Shown here in pieces: positions 8,640-17,974 of a stretch of DNA of 64,000 nt (within the stretch, counting starts at the first letter, position 1; each line of letters opens with the position of its first letter). This stretch comes from [Leptolyngbya] sp. JSC-1 (GTDB taxonomy: Bacteria; Cyanobacteriota; Cyanobacteriia; Elainellales; Elainellaceae): positions 386,415 through 450,414 of the forward strand of contig KL662191.1 in assembly GCA_000733415.1 (NCBI GenBank), given 5' to 3'. The position numbers and the translations under genes are program-made. The notes under the pieces are model-generated. The model saw only the letters and a list, made by a program, of their open reading frames with translations. It did not search any database and was not told the DNA's origin.

Positions 8640-10502
8640 GTGGCAATTTTTCAAGGAACCAATGCAAATGATGTTCTGATTGGCGGAGCAGAAGACGACG
8701 TTCTGTATGGCTATCGAGGACAGGACTCTCTCAGCGGAGGTGCGGGAATTGACAAGCTGTTTGGCGGAGAAGGTGTAGACACGCTGAATGGTGATAGTGG
8801 CAATGATGAATTATTTGGTGAAGCCGGAGATGATACTTTAAACGGTGGAGCGGATAACGATAAAGCACTAGGCAGTGAAGGAAACGATACCATTAACGGT
8901 GATGCTGGTGATGATGAACTGCTGGGTGAAGCCGGTAACGATAGCCTTAGTGGTGGATTAGGCAACGATATTCTTTATGCCAGCACCGGCGATGATTTGC
9001 TGAACGGCAATGCAGGCGATGATCAGCTCTATGGCGAAGCCAACAATGACGTGCTGTTTGGGGGAGCGGATAATGATACTCTCTACGGCGGCGACGATCA
9101 GGACCAGCTCAACGGCAATGACGGTGAAGATATTCTCTACGGTGAACGTGGAGATGATATCCTGTCCGGTGATACCGGAGCCGATCAGCTATTGGGCGGA
9201 GAAAACAACGACATCCTCTCAGGCGGAGCCGATAACGACCGCTTGTTCGGCGAAGGGGGTGACGACACGCTGAATGGCGATGCCGGGCAGGATCAGCTCT
9301 CTGGTGGTGATGGGCAAGATAGCCTATTCGGCGGTGAGGATGACGATCGCTTATTTGGCGAAGCCGGCAATGACACGCTCAATGGCGGTACGGGCACCGA
9401 TCTCCTCAACGGTGCAGAAGGAGATGACGCTCTAAACGGCGATGATGGTAACGACACGCTCGATGGTGGACTGGGCAGCGATCGCCTTGCTGGTGGTGCT
9501 GGTGAAGATAAACTCTTCGGCAGCGAAGGGGATGACAGTCTTCAGGGCGGTGAAGGAAATGACGAACTGCAAGGTGAGACCGGCAACGACACTCTCTCAG
9601 GTGAAGCTGACAATGACAAGCTGTTTGGCAATGACGGCAACGATGCGCTGAACGGCGACGCAGGCAGCGATGAACTTTACGGAGCCTCTGGAAATGACCA
9701 GCTCAATGGCGGCGCAGGAGACGATCGCCTGTTTGCCGGAACCGAGCAGGATACTCTTGAGGGGGGCGAAGGCAATGACCAGCTCTACGGTGAAATTGGC
9801 GACGATCAGCTATCGGGCGGGTCTGGCACCGATCAGCTTTTCGCCAGCGAAGGCAACGATACCCTCAACGGTGGTACAGGTACCGATCAGCTTTACGGTG
9901 AGGCCGGGATCGACAAACTGATGGGTGGGGCAGAGAACGATGTCATATTTGCTGGCAGCGAAACTGACAGCCTCGATGGCGAAGACGGCAACGACCAGCT
10001 TTACGGTGAAGCCGGAGAAGATACCCTGTTGGGGCGGTCTGGTGACGATCGATTAGATGGAGGAGACGGTAACGATGGTTTATTGGGAGGCGCAGGGAAT
10101 GATCGGATGGTTGGCAGCCTTGGGCAAGATACGCTTACGGGCGGAACCGGCAACGATCGCTTTATCTACAACACCGGCGCAAAGTTCAGCCGCACCGCAA
10201 TTGGAGTTGACACCATCCGAGACTTTACCCATGGCAAAGACAAAATCGTCCTCGACCGAACCACATTTACCGCTCTCAAATCAATCAATCAGCGCCGCTT
10301 TGTTCGCACTGATCAGTTCGCCGTCGTTGAGCGCGACGGATTGGCTGCGGCTAGCAAGGCCCGAATTGTTTATAACGCCACAAATGGCAAACTCTTCTAC
10401 AACGCCAACCGAGGCGGAGCCGGATTCGGCTCAGGCGGACACTTTGCCACCCTCGTCAGCCAACCTAATCTAGCTGCTACAGATTTTCTGATCGTGACGT
10501 GA
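8640..10502 (+). CDS. RTX calcium-binding repeat protein
   Basis: A 620-residue acidic protein starting at GTG (8640), with an AAGGAT ribosome site about 6 bp upstream. Residues about 6-505 are an almost unbroken run of some 55 nonapeptides of the GGxGxDxLx type, each half-turn of a calcium-binding beta-roll. A non-repeat end (about 510-620) has FIYNTG, IGVDTIRDFTHGKDKIVLD and a final DFLIVT, typical of the C-terminal signal region of type I secreted proteins. There is no enzyme domain, so the protein is all beta-roll. No transporter for it lies nearby. A role at the cell surface or in the matrix is inferred from the family. Repeat number could differ between strains. Confidence 0.93.
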   Translation: MAIFQGTNANDVLIGGAEDDVLYGYRGQDSLSGGAGIDKLFGGEGVDTLNGDSGNDELFGEAGDDTLNGGADNDKALGSEGNDTINGDAGDDELLGEAGNDSLSGGLGNDILYASTGDDLLNGNAGDDQLYGEANNDVLFGGADNDTLYGGDDQDQLNGNDGEDILYGERGDDILSGDTGADQLLGGENNDILSGGADNDRLFGEGGDDTLNGDAGQDQLSGGDGQDSLFGGEDDDRLFGEAGNDTLNGGTGTDLLNGAEGDDALNGDDGNDTLDGGLGSDRLAGGAGEDKLFGSEGDDSLQGGEGNDELQGETGNDTLSGEADNDKLFGNDGNDALNGDAGSDELYGASGNDQLNGGAGDDRLFAGTEQDTLEGGEGNDQLYGEIGDDQLSGGSGTDQLFASEGNDTLNGGTGTDQLYGEAGIDKLMGGAENDVIFAGSETDSLDGEDGNDQLYGEAGEDTLLGRSGDDRLDGGDGNDGLLGGAGNDRMVGSLGQDTLTGGTGNDRFIYNTGAKFSRTAIGVDTIRDFTHGKDKIVLDRTTFTALKSINQRRFVRTDQFAVVERDGLAAASKARIVYNATNGKLFYNANRGGAGFGSGGHFATLVSQPNLAATDFLIVT

Positions 10503-10551
10503 AGCAGTAGTTCTGTGGAATTGTTGCGTGGTGTCGCAATAGGTTCGCTAG

Positions 10552-10932
10552 CTAGGTTTCTGGAGCCATTTCCGTTAGCTCAATCACATTACCGTCTGGG
10601 TCTTGCGTAAACAGGGCGGCTCGTCCGGAAGCGCTGAGTTGAAGCAGATAACCGTGCGCCGTGAGGTGGGCTTTGGCGGCTTCTAGGTTCTCGACGGCCA
10701 GCGCCAGATGGGGATTGCGCCCCCACTTTTCAGCATTTTGTAAGCTGGAGGCAAAGGCCGTATCCACAATTAAATGCACCTGCACCGCTCCTAGCTGATA
10801 CCAGGCTCCGGGGTACTTGAGGGTGCGGTTGATTTTAGCCAATCCCAACACCTCACCATAGAAGCGCTCTGCCCGTTCCAGGTCACTGACTAAAACGGCA
10901 GTGTGCAGGTAATGGGTGATTTTCATGCTCAT
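10552..10932 (-). CDS. VOC family (glyoxalase/bleomycin-resistance fold) protein
   Basis: A 126-residue single-domain vicinal oxygen chelate protein. It starts HYLHTAVLVSDLERAERFY and ends DPDGNVIELTE, the paired beta-alpha-beta-beta-beta modules of the family. The first-strand histidine and the last-strand glutamate that hold the metal are present. The substrate cannot be told from sequence; the family includes glyoxalases, dioxygenases and resistance proteins. Its start is 128 bp from that of the divergent redoxin gene. Confidence 0.85.
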   Translation of the reverse strand: MSMKITHYLHTAVLVSDLERAERFYGEVLGLAKINRTLKYPGAWYQLGAVQVHLIVDTAFASSLQNAEKWGRNPHLALAVENLEAAKAHLTAHGYLLQLSASGRAALFTQDPDGNVIELTEMAPET

Positions 10933-11060
10933 CGGCTCCCCCTGGTCTTTAATCTAAAGCTTTTGAACCTACAGTCTTTAAACCTACTCTATCGGGTTGC
11001 AGGCTGGTTCTGGCGATCGTCCTCATAATATAAACAGGCGATCTCCATTACTAGACTTCT

Positions 11061-11654
11061 ATGCTGACCGCTACTTCACTTGACGGCCTATTGAATCGGC
11101 GCTTTGCCCAAAACTTTTTCCCGATTCCCGCCACAAATCAGTTTCCGCTCGGCACCGTAGCACCACCCTTTGAGCTGCTGAATGTGACCACCGGGCAGAA
11201 AATTCGTTTAGCGGATTATTTGAGTTCCCCTCTACCTCAAGCCCGCAATCAGGGAGTCTTGTTGGCCTTCACGCGGATTTTCAGCGAAAAGCACTACTGC
11301 CCACTTTGTTTCCCTCACATTATGGAACTGAATGCCGCCTACGAGCAGTTTGTGCAGCAGGGCATAGAAGTTTTAATGATTACCAGCACCGATCCACAGC
11401 AGAGCCGGATTGTACTGCAAGATTTGGGCTTAAAAATGCCGCTGCTCAGCGATCCGGGTTGCCGCACCTTTCGCCGCTATCAGGTTGGTCAAGCACTTGG
11501 TGCTCCTCTGCCGGCTCAGTTTCTCCTCGATTGTCAGGGCAGAATTCGATTTCGCCATTTGTTTTCGTTTATTGAACCCAACGCCAGCGTTGAGCGGCTG
11601 TTGACCTTTCTTGAAGCCAATTTCCAAGCCAAAGACGAGCTTTACCTGCGCTAG
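11061..11654 (+). CDS. Redoxin (AhpC/TSA, thioredoxin-fold) protein
   Basis: A 197-residue thioredoxin-fold protein. The N-terminal part has VAPPFELLNVTTGQKIRLADYL, the usual peroxiredoxin opening. The redox site reads FTRIFSEKHYCPLCFPHIMEL: a CPLC pair sits where typical peroxiredoxins have a single peroxidatic cysteine in PxxxTxxC. Downstream are LMITSTDPQQS, LLSDPGCRTFRRY and PAQFLLDCQGRIRFRH, normal for the fold. The CxxC suggests a disulfide exchange or atypical peroxidase mechanism, which is inference. It converges on pyk, whose stop is 59 bp away. Confidence 0.8.
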   Translation: MLTATSLDGLLNRRFAQNFFPIPATNQFPLGTVAPPFELLNVTTGQKIRLADYLSSPLPQARNQGVLLAFTRIFSEKHYCPLCFPHIMELNAAYEQFVQQGIEVLMITSTDPQQSRIVLQDLGLKMPLLSDPGCRTFRRYQVGQALGAPLPAQFLLDCQGRIRFRHLFSFIEPNASVERLLTFLEANFQAKDELYLR

Positions 11655-11713
11655 CCGGATCCAATCGCTCCAGCGAACCCAGCTTGAATCAAGCTCAGAT
11701 CAACAAGCTCAGA

Positions 11714-13498
11714 TCAAACTGCCAGCACCGCATCGGTTTGGATTGAGTTCATACCAGAGTAAACCAACCCGCGCTGCATATCCAGCGTCAGAATTGTGCC
11801 ATCCCGAATAATTTGGGTGGCATCCTCTACGCCGACAATTACTGGCACACCGAGGCGTAACCCAATCACCGCTGCATGGCTGGTAATGCTGTCTTCTTCG
11901 GTGACAATGCCCGCCGCCTTGCGAATCACCTCCACAAAATCAGCGCTGGTCTTGGATACGACTAAAATTTCGCCCGGATTGAAATTTCCCAGCTCTGTAA
12001 TGCTGTGGGCCACCCTAGCTCGTCCGCTGACTGAGCCTTGCCCGATGCCCGTTCCCTTACCCAGCACAGCCGTTACTAGCTCAACTTTAATCAGGTCTGT
12101 GGACCCGGCGACGCCCTGGAGGGTACCTGCTGTCGTTACAACCAGATCGCCTTGCCGCAGTAAACCTTTTTCTTGGGCCACATTGAGAGCCGCCTGAAAG
12201 GTTTGCCCGGTCGAAGGCAAATTCAGCACCAGCAGCGGACGCACTCCCCAGACCAACTGGAGTTGACGGGCCACATCCACATGGGGAGTAACGGCCAGAA
12301 TTGGCTTGTTGGGACGAAACTTAGACACATTGCGAGCGGTGGCCCCTGTTTTAGTCAGCGGCATAATCGCAGCGGCCTGGAGCTGTTCGGCAATCTGCCC
12401 AACTGCTTGGCTAATTGCATTGGGAATCGAACGCCTCGGCATATCCTCAAAGGCCCGGTTGGCTGGCTGTTCCCGTTCAATCCGTTCGGCAATCCGAGCC
12501 ATTGTTTCGACTGCCTGGACTGGGTACTTGCCGACAGCTGTTTCATTGGAGAGCATCACCGCATCGGTGCCGTCTAAAATTGCGTTCGCCACATCAGAAA
12601 TTTCGGCTCGGGTTGGGCGAGGATTGCTCACCATGCTATCGAGCATCTGGGTTGCCGTAATTACTGGAATGCCCAGACGGTTGGCGGTTGCAATCAGGCG
12701 TTTTTGCAAAATTGGCACATCTTCCGCCGGTAGCTCCACGCCCAAATCGCCCCGCGCCACCATCACACCATCGCAGAGCGACAAAACCGCTTCCATCTGC
12801 TCAATTGCCTCGTGCTTCTCAATCTTAGCGATCACCGGCACACTCTTCCCGGCACTGGAAATCAGCTCTTTAATTTCTAGAACATCCTGAGGGTTGCGGA
12901 CAAAACTCAGCGCCACCCAATCCACGCCCTGATCCAGACCGAACATCAGATCTTCCTTGTCTTTATCCGTCAGGGCACGAATCGACAGGTAGACGCCTGG
13001 GAAATTGACACCTTTGTTATTGGATAACACGCCCCCAACCACCACGCGACAGTGTAATTCTCCTTTGTGCGGCTTGACATGCTCCACTTTCATTTCCACC
13101 CGACCATCATCTAGCAGAATGGTTGCTCCTTCAGGCACTTCATCGGCCAGAGGTTCATAGGTGACCGAGCTGATTTCTTGGGTTCCCGGCATCAAACGGC
13201 TTGTCAAAATAAACGGATCGCCCTTTTGCAGCGTAATAGCGCCATTCTCGAAGCGACCTAAGCGAATTTTCGGACCCTGTAAATCTTGCAAAATTCCAAC
13301 CGGCTGATTCAGCTCAAACGAGACTTGGCGGATCAGCCGAATGTTGCGCTGGTGATCGTCATGCGTGCCGTGAGAAAAGTTGAGACGCAACGTCGTTGCC
13401 CCGGCTTCAATCAGCTCGCGTAAAACTTCCGGACTGCTGGTTGCAGGACCGATCGTTGCCACAATTTTAGTTCGACGTAGGGTGGGTTGTGATTGCAT
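11714..13498 (-). CDS. pyk: Pyruvate kinase with C-terminal PEP-utilising domain
   Basis: Converts phosphoenolpyruvate and ADP to pyruvate and ATP at the end of glycolysis. From the ATG at 13498 it starts MQSQPTLRRTKIVATIGPA, exactly where the family begins; an upstream in-frame ATG at 13618 adds 40 residues with no homology that I can see. Substrate and metal motifs include LRLNFSHGTHDDH, VIAKIEKHEAIEQM, MVARGDLGVELP and the domain-A VITATQMLDSM. The last 90 residues (GEILVVSKTSADF... EEDSITSHAAVIG) form a swivelling PEP-utilising domain with the TSHAA motif, known in pyruvate kinases of Bacillus and many cyanobacteria. Confidence 0.95.
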   Translation of the reverse strand: MQSQPTLRRTKIVATIGPATSSPEVLRELIEAGATTLRLNFSHGTHDDHQRNIRLIRQVSFELNQPVGILQDLQGPKIRLGRFENGAITLQKGDPFILTSRLMPGTQEISSVTYEPLADEVPEGATILLDDGRVEMKVEHVKPHKGELHCRVVVGGVLSNNKGVNFPGVYLSIRALTDKDKEDLMFGLDQGVDWVALSFVRNPQDVLEIKELISSAGKSVPVIAKIEKHEAIEQMEAVLSLCDGVMVARGDLGVELPAEDVPILQKRLIATANRLGIPVITATQMLDSMVSNPRPTRAEISDVANAILDGTDAVMLSNETAVGKYPVQAVETMARIAERIEREQPANRAFEDMPRRSIPNAISQAVGQIAEQLQAAAIMPLTKTGATARNVSKFRPNKPILAVTPHVDVARQLQLVWGVRPLLVLNLPSTGQTFQAALNVAQEKGLLRQGDLVVTTAGTLQGVAGSTDLIKVELVTAVLGKGTGIGQGSVSGRARVAHSITELGNFNPGEILVVSKTSADFVEVIRKAAGIVTEEDSITSHAAVIGLRLGVPVIVGVEDATQIIRDGTILTLDMQRGLVYSGMNSIQTDAVLAV

Positions 13499-13807
13499 GA
13501 TTGCTCTAACCGGGAAAAAGGAGCCAGTAGACTTACACTCGCTAGCCTGTGCGGCGGCAACAGGGATACTATCACGTTTAGCGAGTTCCTTAACCAAAAT
13601 GTGTTGAAGATGCGACATTATTAGGATGAAGAGTTTTTGATTCTTTCGTAAAGCGTCGCATTCGTTTTATTCCATCCCGGTTAATGTCTCCTGCTGGCTT
13701 TCCAGTTTAAGCTGGCACTTGGATAGAATTTATGAGTCAAGACAAGGAAATCAAGACAAGGAAAACAAGAAGCAATCTGGTGTGACTGGAGAACCTACAG
13801 GAGAGAC

Positions 13808-14314
13808 TTGAAAATGTGGACTGCTGTGATTGTTTGTCTATGCTTTGTAACGGCGTTTGTGCTAGCTAGCCTGGTTGAGTACTGGGTGCACCGTCTGATG
13901 CATGCTTCTCCTAAGCTCAAAATTAGCGAACGGCACCGGGAGCATCACCGTAAAAATGACGGACAGGGCGTGCTGTGGGAGTTTTTGGATTATGTCAAAG
14001 GCACCGCAATTGCCATGGGTCTGATGTTTTTTGTCTCTTGGCAAGCTGGCTTGGCTTGGATGCTGGGGGCATTGGCGTTTGCTGCTTTTTCGTCCTATGC
14101 CCATCAACTTCAGCACGAGAATCCCACCAAGTGCTTTTGGATGAAAATGCCGGTTCACTATGTGCATCATAAATATGGTATGTGGCACCACAACTTTGGC
14201 TTGGCGGTTGACTGGTGGGATCATGTATTTGGTACTTATAAAGCTGTAGACTGGTTAGCCGAAGAAGAACTCAATCAGCCTGAGCGGGGTCTGTTGGCAC
14301 TGCGTTGGTGGTAA
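13808..14314 (+). CDS. Fatty acid hydroxylase superfamily membrane protein
   Basis: A 168-residue membrane di-iron protein. The histidine boxes are in place: HRLMH (near 29-33), HREHH (near 43-47), a further HQLQH (near 99-103) and HYVHH with WHHNFG (near 117-130). Hydrophobic segments lie at about 3-23 and 64-95. These features match the beta-carotene hydroxylase / sterol desaturase / fatty acid hydroxylase superfamily. The protein is short, so it is likely a compact hydroxylase of a lipid or carotenoid; the substrate cannot be told. Confidence 0.83.
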   Translation: MKMWTAVIVCLCFVTAFVLASLVEYWVHRLMHASPKLKISERHREHHRKNDGQGVLWEFLDYVKGTAIAMGLMFFVSWQAGLAWMLGALAFAAFSSYAHQLQHENPTKCFWMKMPVHYVHHKYGMWHHNFGLAVDWWDHVFGTYKAVDWLAEEELNQPERGLLALRWW

Positions 14315-14335
14315 ACCTGCTGGTAGTAAACCTAA

Positions 14336-14375
14336 GAAAAGTCCCCTTGACAGAGGGTTTAACTGCTCAAGGGGA
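14336..14375 (-). terminator. Terminator between convergent genes
   Basis: A perfect 9-bp stem, TCCCCTTGA (14342-14350) with TCAAGGGGA (14367-14375), and a 16-nt loop. On the minus strand it is followed by CTTTTCTT, so it best serves the sugar transferase gene. It lies just after the hydroxylase stop and may work for both. Confidence 0.65.
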
Positions 14376-14483
14376 ACAACACACAGGAACTCATTGGTAA
14401 AGCTGGCACTAAGCGCAGGCAGTGCTGAAGAGACCGCTGCAGAAAGTAATTAAATTTGAGAAGGAAATTATTAAGAAGCTTAT

Positions 14484-15239
14484 TTAATAAGCTCCCTGCT
14501 TGTTAAAGACAGCGGCAATAGTTTTGCAAATCAACAGAATGTCATAGAAGCAAGACCACTTTTCTTGATAAGCCAGATCCAGTTTGACAATGTCTTCAAA
14601 ATCTTCGACGTGAGAGCGACCGTTGGCCTGCCACTCGCCGGTAATGCCTGGTTTAACGAATAAGCGCTGAAAGTGATGAGACTCGTATTCCATCACCTCA
14701 TCAACGGTGGGTGGTCGCGTGCCAACCAAACTCATTTCTCCTTTCAACACATTCCAAAATTGGGGAAACTCATCCAAGCTAGTTTTACGCAAAAACTTAC
14801 CAACACGGGTGATGCGAGGATCATTACGGTTCTTAAAAATATTACCTTTTGCTTGATTGCTCACTAGGTGCTTGAGTTTATCGGCACCGACAATCATGGA
14901 GCGAAACTTCCAAATCCGAAAGGTGCGACCATATAAGCCACAGCGGATTTGGCTGTAGAAGATGGGACCAGGGTTATCTAATTGAATGGCAATAGCAACT
15001 GGAATAATTAAAATGCCAACAATCGTTAGCCCAACCAAAGCACCAATAATATCTAGCAGGCGTTTCCACTTGCTGTTGACAGAAGGATGAACCTGCCGAG
15101 GAGTCGGAAACATCTTTTGGCGGGCAAGCATAGGTGAAACTCGCGAGGAGGAACGCAATGGGCAGGTTGTGATGATCACAGATCGCAATTGCTCCTTGAC
15201 CGGTAGACCACACGTAGAACTAACCATCATCCACTGCAA
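14484..15239 (-). CDS. Bacterial sugar transferase (polyprenol-phosphate glycosyl-1-phosphate transferase)
   Basis: Starts lipid-linked polysaccharide synthesis by moving a sugar-1-phosphate to undecaprenyl phosphate at the inner membrane. Features: KRLLDIIGALVGL leading into one membrane helix (about 65-90), then the catalytic domain with FRIWKFRSM, RITRVGKFLRKTSLDEFPQ, LVGTRPP and FVKPGITGEWQANGR. The Asp-Glu pair of the DEFPQ motif and the conserved arginines are all present. At 251 residues it is a short form lacking the extra N-terminal helices of WbaP/WcaJ. The ATG used here is the first of three within four codons. It likely acts in exopolysaccharide synthesis together with nearby hpsJ, by inference. 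Confidence 0.92.
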   Translation of the reverse strand: MQWMMVSSTCGLPVKEQLRSVIITTCPLRSSSRVSPMLARQKMFPTPRQVHPSVNSKWKRLLDIIGALVGLTIVGILIIPVAIAIQLDNPGPIFYSQIRCGLYGRTFRIWKFRSMIVGADKLKHLVSNQAKGNIFKNRNDPRITRVGKFLRKTSLDEFPQFWNVLKGEMSLVGTRPPTVDEVMEYESHHFQRLFVKPGITGEWQANGRSHVEDFEDIVKLDLAYQEKWSCFYDILLICKTIAAVFNKQGAY

Positions 15240-15514
15240 CTATAGAGGCAGGCCAGATGCGAATCAGTGCGAGTGCAGAGGGATTGTTGGAATCTTTGAA
15301 ATCCTTTGAGTTTTCATGAAGTTCCGATTTAAGTCGTTTTTATTACAACCCTAGTTCAACAGAGCAGCCAAAGCCGAGCTGATTGCCGATCACATCTATC
15401 CGAAAATTCCACTCATGCTTAGTTCTATTCATGAAGATTGAGCAAGCAACACTCAGCGAATTGAGCTGCGTTCGCTATAACTAGAGGCTGTGCAGTTTAA
15501 GGTGTTGCTCTTCA

Positions 15515-17047
15515 ATGGCAGTGAACAAGTCCAGATTGGCAAGCTGGCTAGGAACAAACCAGCGGCGACAGAAGCGCCAAAGCCATCGAGGCTGGAGTGG
15601 GGTTTTGCTCGGTTGGGTCAGCGGCAGTCTGCTGGCCAGCATGAACCAACCCGCAGTGGCTCAAACCAATGCCTACTGTCAGCTCAGTGCCGAGGAAATT
15701 ACCCAGACGAGTGCGGTGCATCAACTGGCCCTGCAAGGAGATCAGGCAGCCCAACAGCGCTACCAAACTTTAGTACGGCAACATGCAGAGCAATTACAGC
15801 GGTGTCGTAGTCAAACCTGGCCACAGAAACAGGCCATTTGGCTGCGGCTTTATCCCTGTGATGCGGTAGATGGAGTGCTAGAAGAAGTAATGGACCGCAT
15901 TGTCAGCCGTGGTTACAACGAGGTATTTCTGGAGGTGTTCTACAACGGTCAGGTGTTGCTTCCAGCAGCCCAAAACTCGACCCGCTGGCCCTCAGTGCTG
16001 CGCACTCCTGGCTATGAGACCAGAGATCTGCTAGCTGAGGCGGTGAGGCTGGGCCGGGAACGAGGGCTGAAGGTCTACGCCTGGATGTTTACATTAAATT
16101 TTGGCTACAGCTACAGTCAGAGTTTGGAAACCCAGTCTGTATTAGCTCGTAATGGCCAGGGAGCCACAAGTCTCACCTCCCGTGCTCCAGAAGCAGATGG
16201 TACCACCGTGAACGCGGACGAATTGTTTATTGATCCCTACCATCCTCAGGCCAAGCAAGATTACGCCCAACTCCTGCAAGCCATTCTGCAACGGCAGCCA
16301 GATGGCGTTTTGTTTGACTACATTCGCTATCCCAAAGGAACTGGCTCTGCTTCAGTGGCCAGTCGGGTGCAGGATCTCTGGATCTACGGAACCGCAGCTC
16401 AGCAGGCGCTCTACCAGCGTGCCCTGAACCAAAAAGGTATGGAGCTAATTCAGCGGTTTTTGACTAAGGGCCACGTTAACTCCACCGATTGGTCCGATCT
16501 CGCCGCCCGCTACCCCATGGAGCCAATTCCCCTCTGGCAAGGACTCACCCCAGTCAATGATGCCCCTATTAGCCATTGGCAAAACGAGCTTTGGCGGCTG
16601 ACTGTAGCCCATGCCATCCAGGGTGTACTTGATTTTCTAGCAATGGCGACTGCATCGGTACAGCAGCGGGGGCTAAAAGCTGGTGCTGTGTTTTTTCCAG
16701 AGGCCAACCAAACCGTTGGGCAGCAGGGCTATGATTCGCGCTTACAAGCCTGGGAACGCTTTCCTCATACAATCGACTGGCACCCAATGGCCTATGCAAC
16801 CTGTGCCGATGCTAGCTGCATTGTTGCTCAGATTCAGCGAGTTGCTGCTCAAGCTCCGTCAGGCACCCAAATTCAGCCTGCCCTAGCCGGCTCCTGGGGA
16901 CAAACCCTCAACCAGCATCCACCCCTGGAGCAACAGATGCAGGCTATTCGGCAAGCATTTCCCCAACTTCAGGCCGTTAGCCACTTTGCCTTCTCCTGGC
17001 AGGAACCCGCCTTCGATCACAATCGCAAATTCTGTCAGCTTCGTTAG
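15515..17047 (+). CDS. Secreted GHL10-type glycoside hydrolase-like protein
   Basis: A 510-residue protein. An N-terminal hydrophobic stretch (GVLLGWVSGSLLASM) and an AVAQ site suggest export. The main domain begins QAIWLRLYPCDAVDGVLEEVMDRI and continues with GYNEVFLEVFYNGQVLLP, AWMFTLNFGY, FIDPYHPQAKQDY and VLFDYIRYPKG, which are hallmarks of the glycosyl-hydrolase-like GHL10/DUF187 TIM barrel. Acidic residues in the EVFYNG and DYIRYP segments are candidate catalytic residues. The substrate is probably an extracellular polysaccharide; this is inferred from the family and from the neighbouring sugar transferase and hpsJ. Confidence 0.85.
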   Translation: MAVNKSRLASWLGTNQRRQKRQSHRGWSGVLLGWVSGSLLASMNQPAVAQTNAYCQLSAEEITQTSAVHQLALQGDQAAQQRYQTLVRQHAEQLQRCRSQTWPQKQAIWLRLYPCDAVDGVLEEVMDRIVSRGYNEVFLEVFYNGQVLLPAAQNSTRWPSVLRTPGYETRDLLAEAVRLGRERGLKVYAWMFTLNFGYSYSQSLETQSVLARNGQGATSLTSRAPEADGTTVNADELFIDPYHPQAKQDYAQLLQAILQRQPDGVLFDYIRYPKGTGSASVASRVQDLWIYGTAAQQALYQRALNQKGMELIQRFLTKGHVNSTDWSDLAARYPMEPIPLWQGLTPVNDAPISHWQNELWRLTVAHAIQGVLDFLAMATASVQQRGLKAGAVFFPEANQTVGQQGYDSRLQAWERFPHTIDWHPMAYATCADASCIVAQIQRVAAQAPSGTQIQPALAGSWGQTLNQHPPLEQQMQAIRQAFPQLQAVSHFAFSWQEPAFDHNRKFCQLR

Positions 17048-17156
17048 GGATTCCTGCTATGGTGTTGGATGGCTTCCATCGTCGGGCACCCTACAAAGTG
17101 TCCGTCTTTTCCTGATCTAATCCTGATCCAAACCTGACCTCAAGTTTTTCCTCGCC

Positions 17157-17945
17157 ATGAAAACAGGCAGCTTTTTCTCCCAGTCCTACAGTGCGCTGAT
17201 TCTGAAGATCACTGGTCTGATCCTGATTCTAGGAACCCTGTTAGACTACATTGTCTTAGCCGTGCCACCTAATTTCTTAGATAGCGAGTGGTTGGCAACT
17301 TTGATCAACGAATGGGTTTCGAGAGCCACGGTTCCCATCCTAGGATTGGCGCTGCTGTTTCTAGGCGTGTGGTTTGACCGCGATTCAGAATCTGGCCTCA
17401 AGGGTTTCCCTAAACTGGCTCTTGGTTTATCAGCTCTGCTGGGCGTGATATTTCTGCTTTTAGCGCCGCTCTATTTCAATAGCAGTCGCCTAATGAGTGC
17501 CGCTCAAACCCGACAGATTAATCAGCAGGCAGCCCAAGCCGAACAGCAGCTCAACAACCTGCTAGAGCAGCAGCGTGCTCGTGTTGATGCGATTGTTTCT
17601 AACGAAAACCAGTTGGCTCAGTTACAGCAACGACTCGATAGTTTGGATTTACCTGAAGATCAGCAGGCTCAGTTACAGCAAATTAGAACCACCCTCGAGA
17701 AGGTGAAATCCGATCCTAAAGCGCTGGATCAGGAGGTTGCTAAAGCCCGGACGGAAGGTATGAATCAAATCCAACAGAAGCAAGCCGAGGCGTTAGGCGA
17801 GCTACAGGCAAAAATGCGGCGAGATCGGCTGCACACAACCCTCTCCAGCCTGATCTTTGCAGCAGGCTACCTGATGATTGCTTGGGCTGGGCTGGGACGC
17901 AGTAGCTCAAAAGCGCCCAAAGTGAAAAAACGGCGAGCACGCTAA
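17157..17945 (+). CDS. hpsJ: HpsJ family membrane protein
   Basis: A 262-residue protein with three membrane helices in the first 110 residues (LILKITGLILILGTLLDYIVLAV; VPILGLALLFLGVWF; LALGLSALLGVIFLLLAPLYF). A long glutamine-rich coiled coil follows (about 120-215), then a last helix (about 225-245) and a basic tail KKRRAR. This layout and the FDRDSESGLKGFPKLA segment match HpsJ, a family linked to hormogonium polysaccharide and motility in filamentous cyanobacteria. It lies 110 bp after the GHL10 gene on the same strand. Its molecular role is not known. Confidence 0.75.
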   Translation: MKTGSFFSQSYSALILKITGLILILGTLLDYIVLAVPPNFLDSEWLATLINEWVSRATVPILGLALLFLGVWFDRDSESGLKGFPKLALGLSALLGVIFLLLAPLYFNSSRLMSAAQTRQINQQAAQAEQQLNNLLEQQRARVDAIVSNENQLAQLQQRLDSLDLPEDQQAQLQQIRTTLEKVKSDPKALDQEVAKARTEGMNQIQQKQAEALGELQAKMRRDRLHTTLSSLIFAAGYLMIAWAGLGRSSSKAPKVKKRRAR

Positions 17946-17974
17946 AGCGATCCTGATCAAGCTGCCCTGGCTGC

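Noticed and set aside
8711..10473. Several long antisense or frame-shifted open frames in the RTX gene
   Set aside because: They mirror the repeat composition of the real gene and have no homology that I can see.
12306..12890. 194-residue plus-strand frame within pyk
   Set aside because: Antisense to conserved pyruvate kinase; composition reflects the other strand.
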